Part shown: one piece after another, positions 38,979-39,192 of the stretch
How the letters are laid out: every line of letters starts with the position of its first letter
How positions within the stretch are numbered: position 1 is the stretch's first letter
DNA from: an uncultured Veillonellaceae bacterium
GTDB taxonomy: Bacteria; Bacillota; Negativicutes; Veillonellales; Megasphaeraceae
DNA length: 39,192 bases
NCBI GenBank assembly: GCA_900546795.1
Contig: UREG01000006.1
Span: 1-39,192, forward strand
Direction of reading: 5' to 3'
Notes under the pieces: generated by a model
Seen by the model: the letters and a program-made list of their open reading frames with translations, nothing else
Told to the model about the DNA's origin: nothing
Database searches by the model: none
Program-made: the position numbers and the translations under genes

Positions 38979-39192
38979 ATTCCAGAATATATACGTCTAC
39001 ATTGCGAACGCCAAACTCCATACAAGCTTGGTAGTCTTCCATGCACAAATCAACCCGGTTTCCAATAATCGCGCCGCCTGTGTCCGCTGCAATCGCATAT
39101 CCATACCCCGGCACATACAGCCGGCTTCCCAGCGGAATATGATCCGGATCTACGGCAACAACGCCGTATTTCGCCCGTATTCCCGTTGCGGT
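38977..39192 (-). CDS. 3D-domain protein (N-terminus outside the window)
   Basis: The visible 71 C-terminal residues form a 3D domain: VAVDPDHIPLGSRLYVPGYG, then IAADTGGAIIGNRVDLCM, and the end NVDVYILE. The three conserved Asp are present. It is closely related to the 3D domain at 37433-38257 (VAVDPNVIPLG..., ADDTGGAIVG...). The rest of the protein, probably with LysM, G5 or PG-binding domains and a signal peptide, lies past 39192. It is convergent with crcB. Confidence 0.88.
   Translation of the reverse strand, partial: TATGIRAKYGVVAVDPDHIPLGSRLYVPGYGYAIAADTGGAIIGNRVDLCMEDYQACMEFGVRNVDVYILE

Overview
The window reads as a chromosomal segment of a low-oxygen Firmicute with roughly balanced GC, most likely a Negativicute (Veillonellaceae, Megasphaera-like). 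I infer this from the gene families and their order (purR-glmU-prs-pth; rpmG-secE-nusG-rplK-rplA-rplJ-rplL; strong GGAGG ribosome sites; Fe-S and PLP enzymes of anaerobic metabolism). The genus is a guess.

Layout. 1-3570: the 3' end of the window cuts diadenylate cyclase cdaA. A Mn2+ NRAMP transporter mntH and an Mrp/Nbp35-type Fe-S carrier ATPase are divergent around a perfect 15-bp Fur-type box. A small secreted PepSY protein follows. 3600-5970: a small hypothetical gene, then a cysK-metA sulfur operon behind a strong promoter overlapped by a long inverted repeat. 6040-6760: a decayed CRISPR locus, with the C-terminal part of a Cas8c-like protein and one type I-C-like repeat. 6800-9500: an Fe-dependent alcohol dehydrogenase, a sirtuin and a lipoprotein. 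9490-14800: an operon for a DASS anion transporter, a LigI-like TIM-barrel hydrolase and an aconitase, with an upstream LysR regulator. 14950-17600: nitroreductase, then a PPIase / GIY-YIG / threonine aldolase operon. 17700-21220: the ribosomal-protein and nusG/secE block, on the minus strand from a consensus promoter, with rpoB missing after rplL. 21400-25770: tandem secreted paralogs, pncB and a YbdH-like dehydrogenase.

26000-33340 is the most unusual part. Two convergent operons each pair a DUF2848 (FAH-like) protein with a transporter. The first is DUF2848 plus an NRAMP-fold protein that lacks the metal-binding motifs. The second is nitrilase, DUF2848, ion-transporter-type permease, then a GntR/FCD regulator. 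The same TATATCACATAT-containing box lies before both operons, and the second one also has a terminator-containing leader that can fold two ways. A dead IS3-family element lies between them. I read this as a catabolic regulon for an unknown, probably amidated or keto, organic acid.

33400-39192: the purR-glmU-prs-pth operon, two 3D-domain cell-wall proteins (the second cut by the window end), and between them a fluoride riboswitch and the fluoride exporter crcB.
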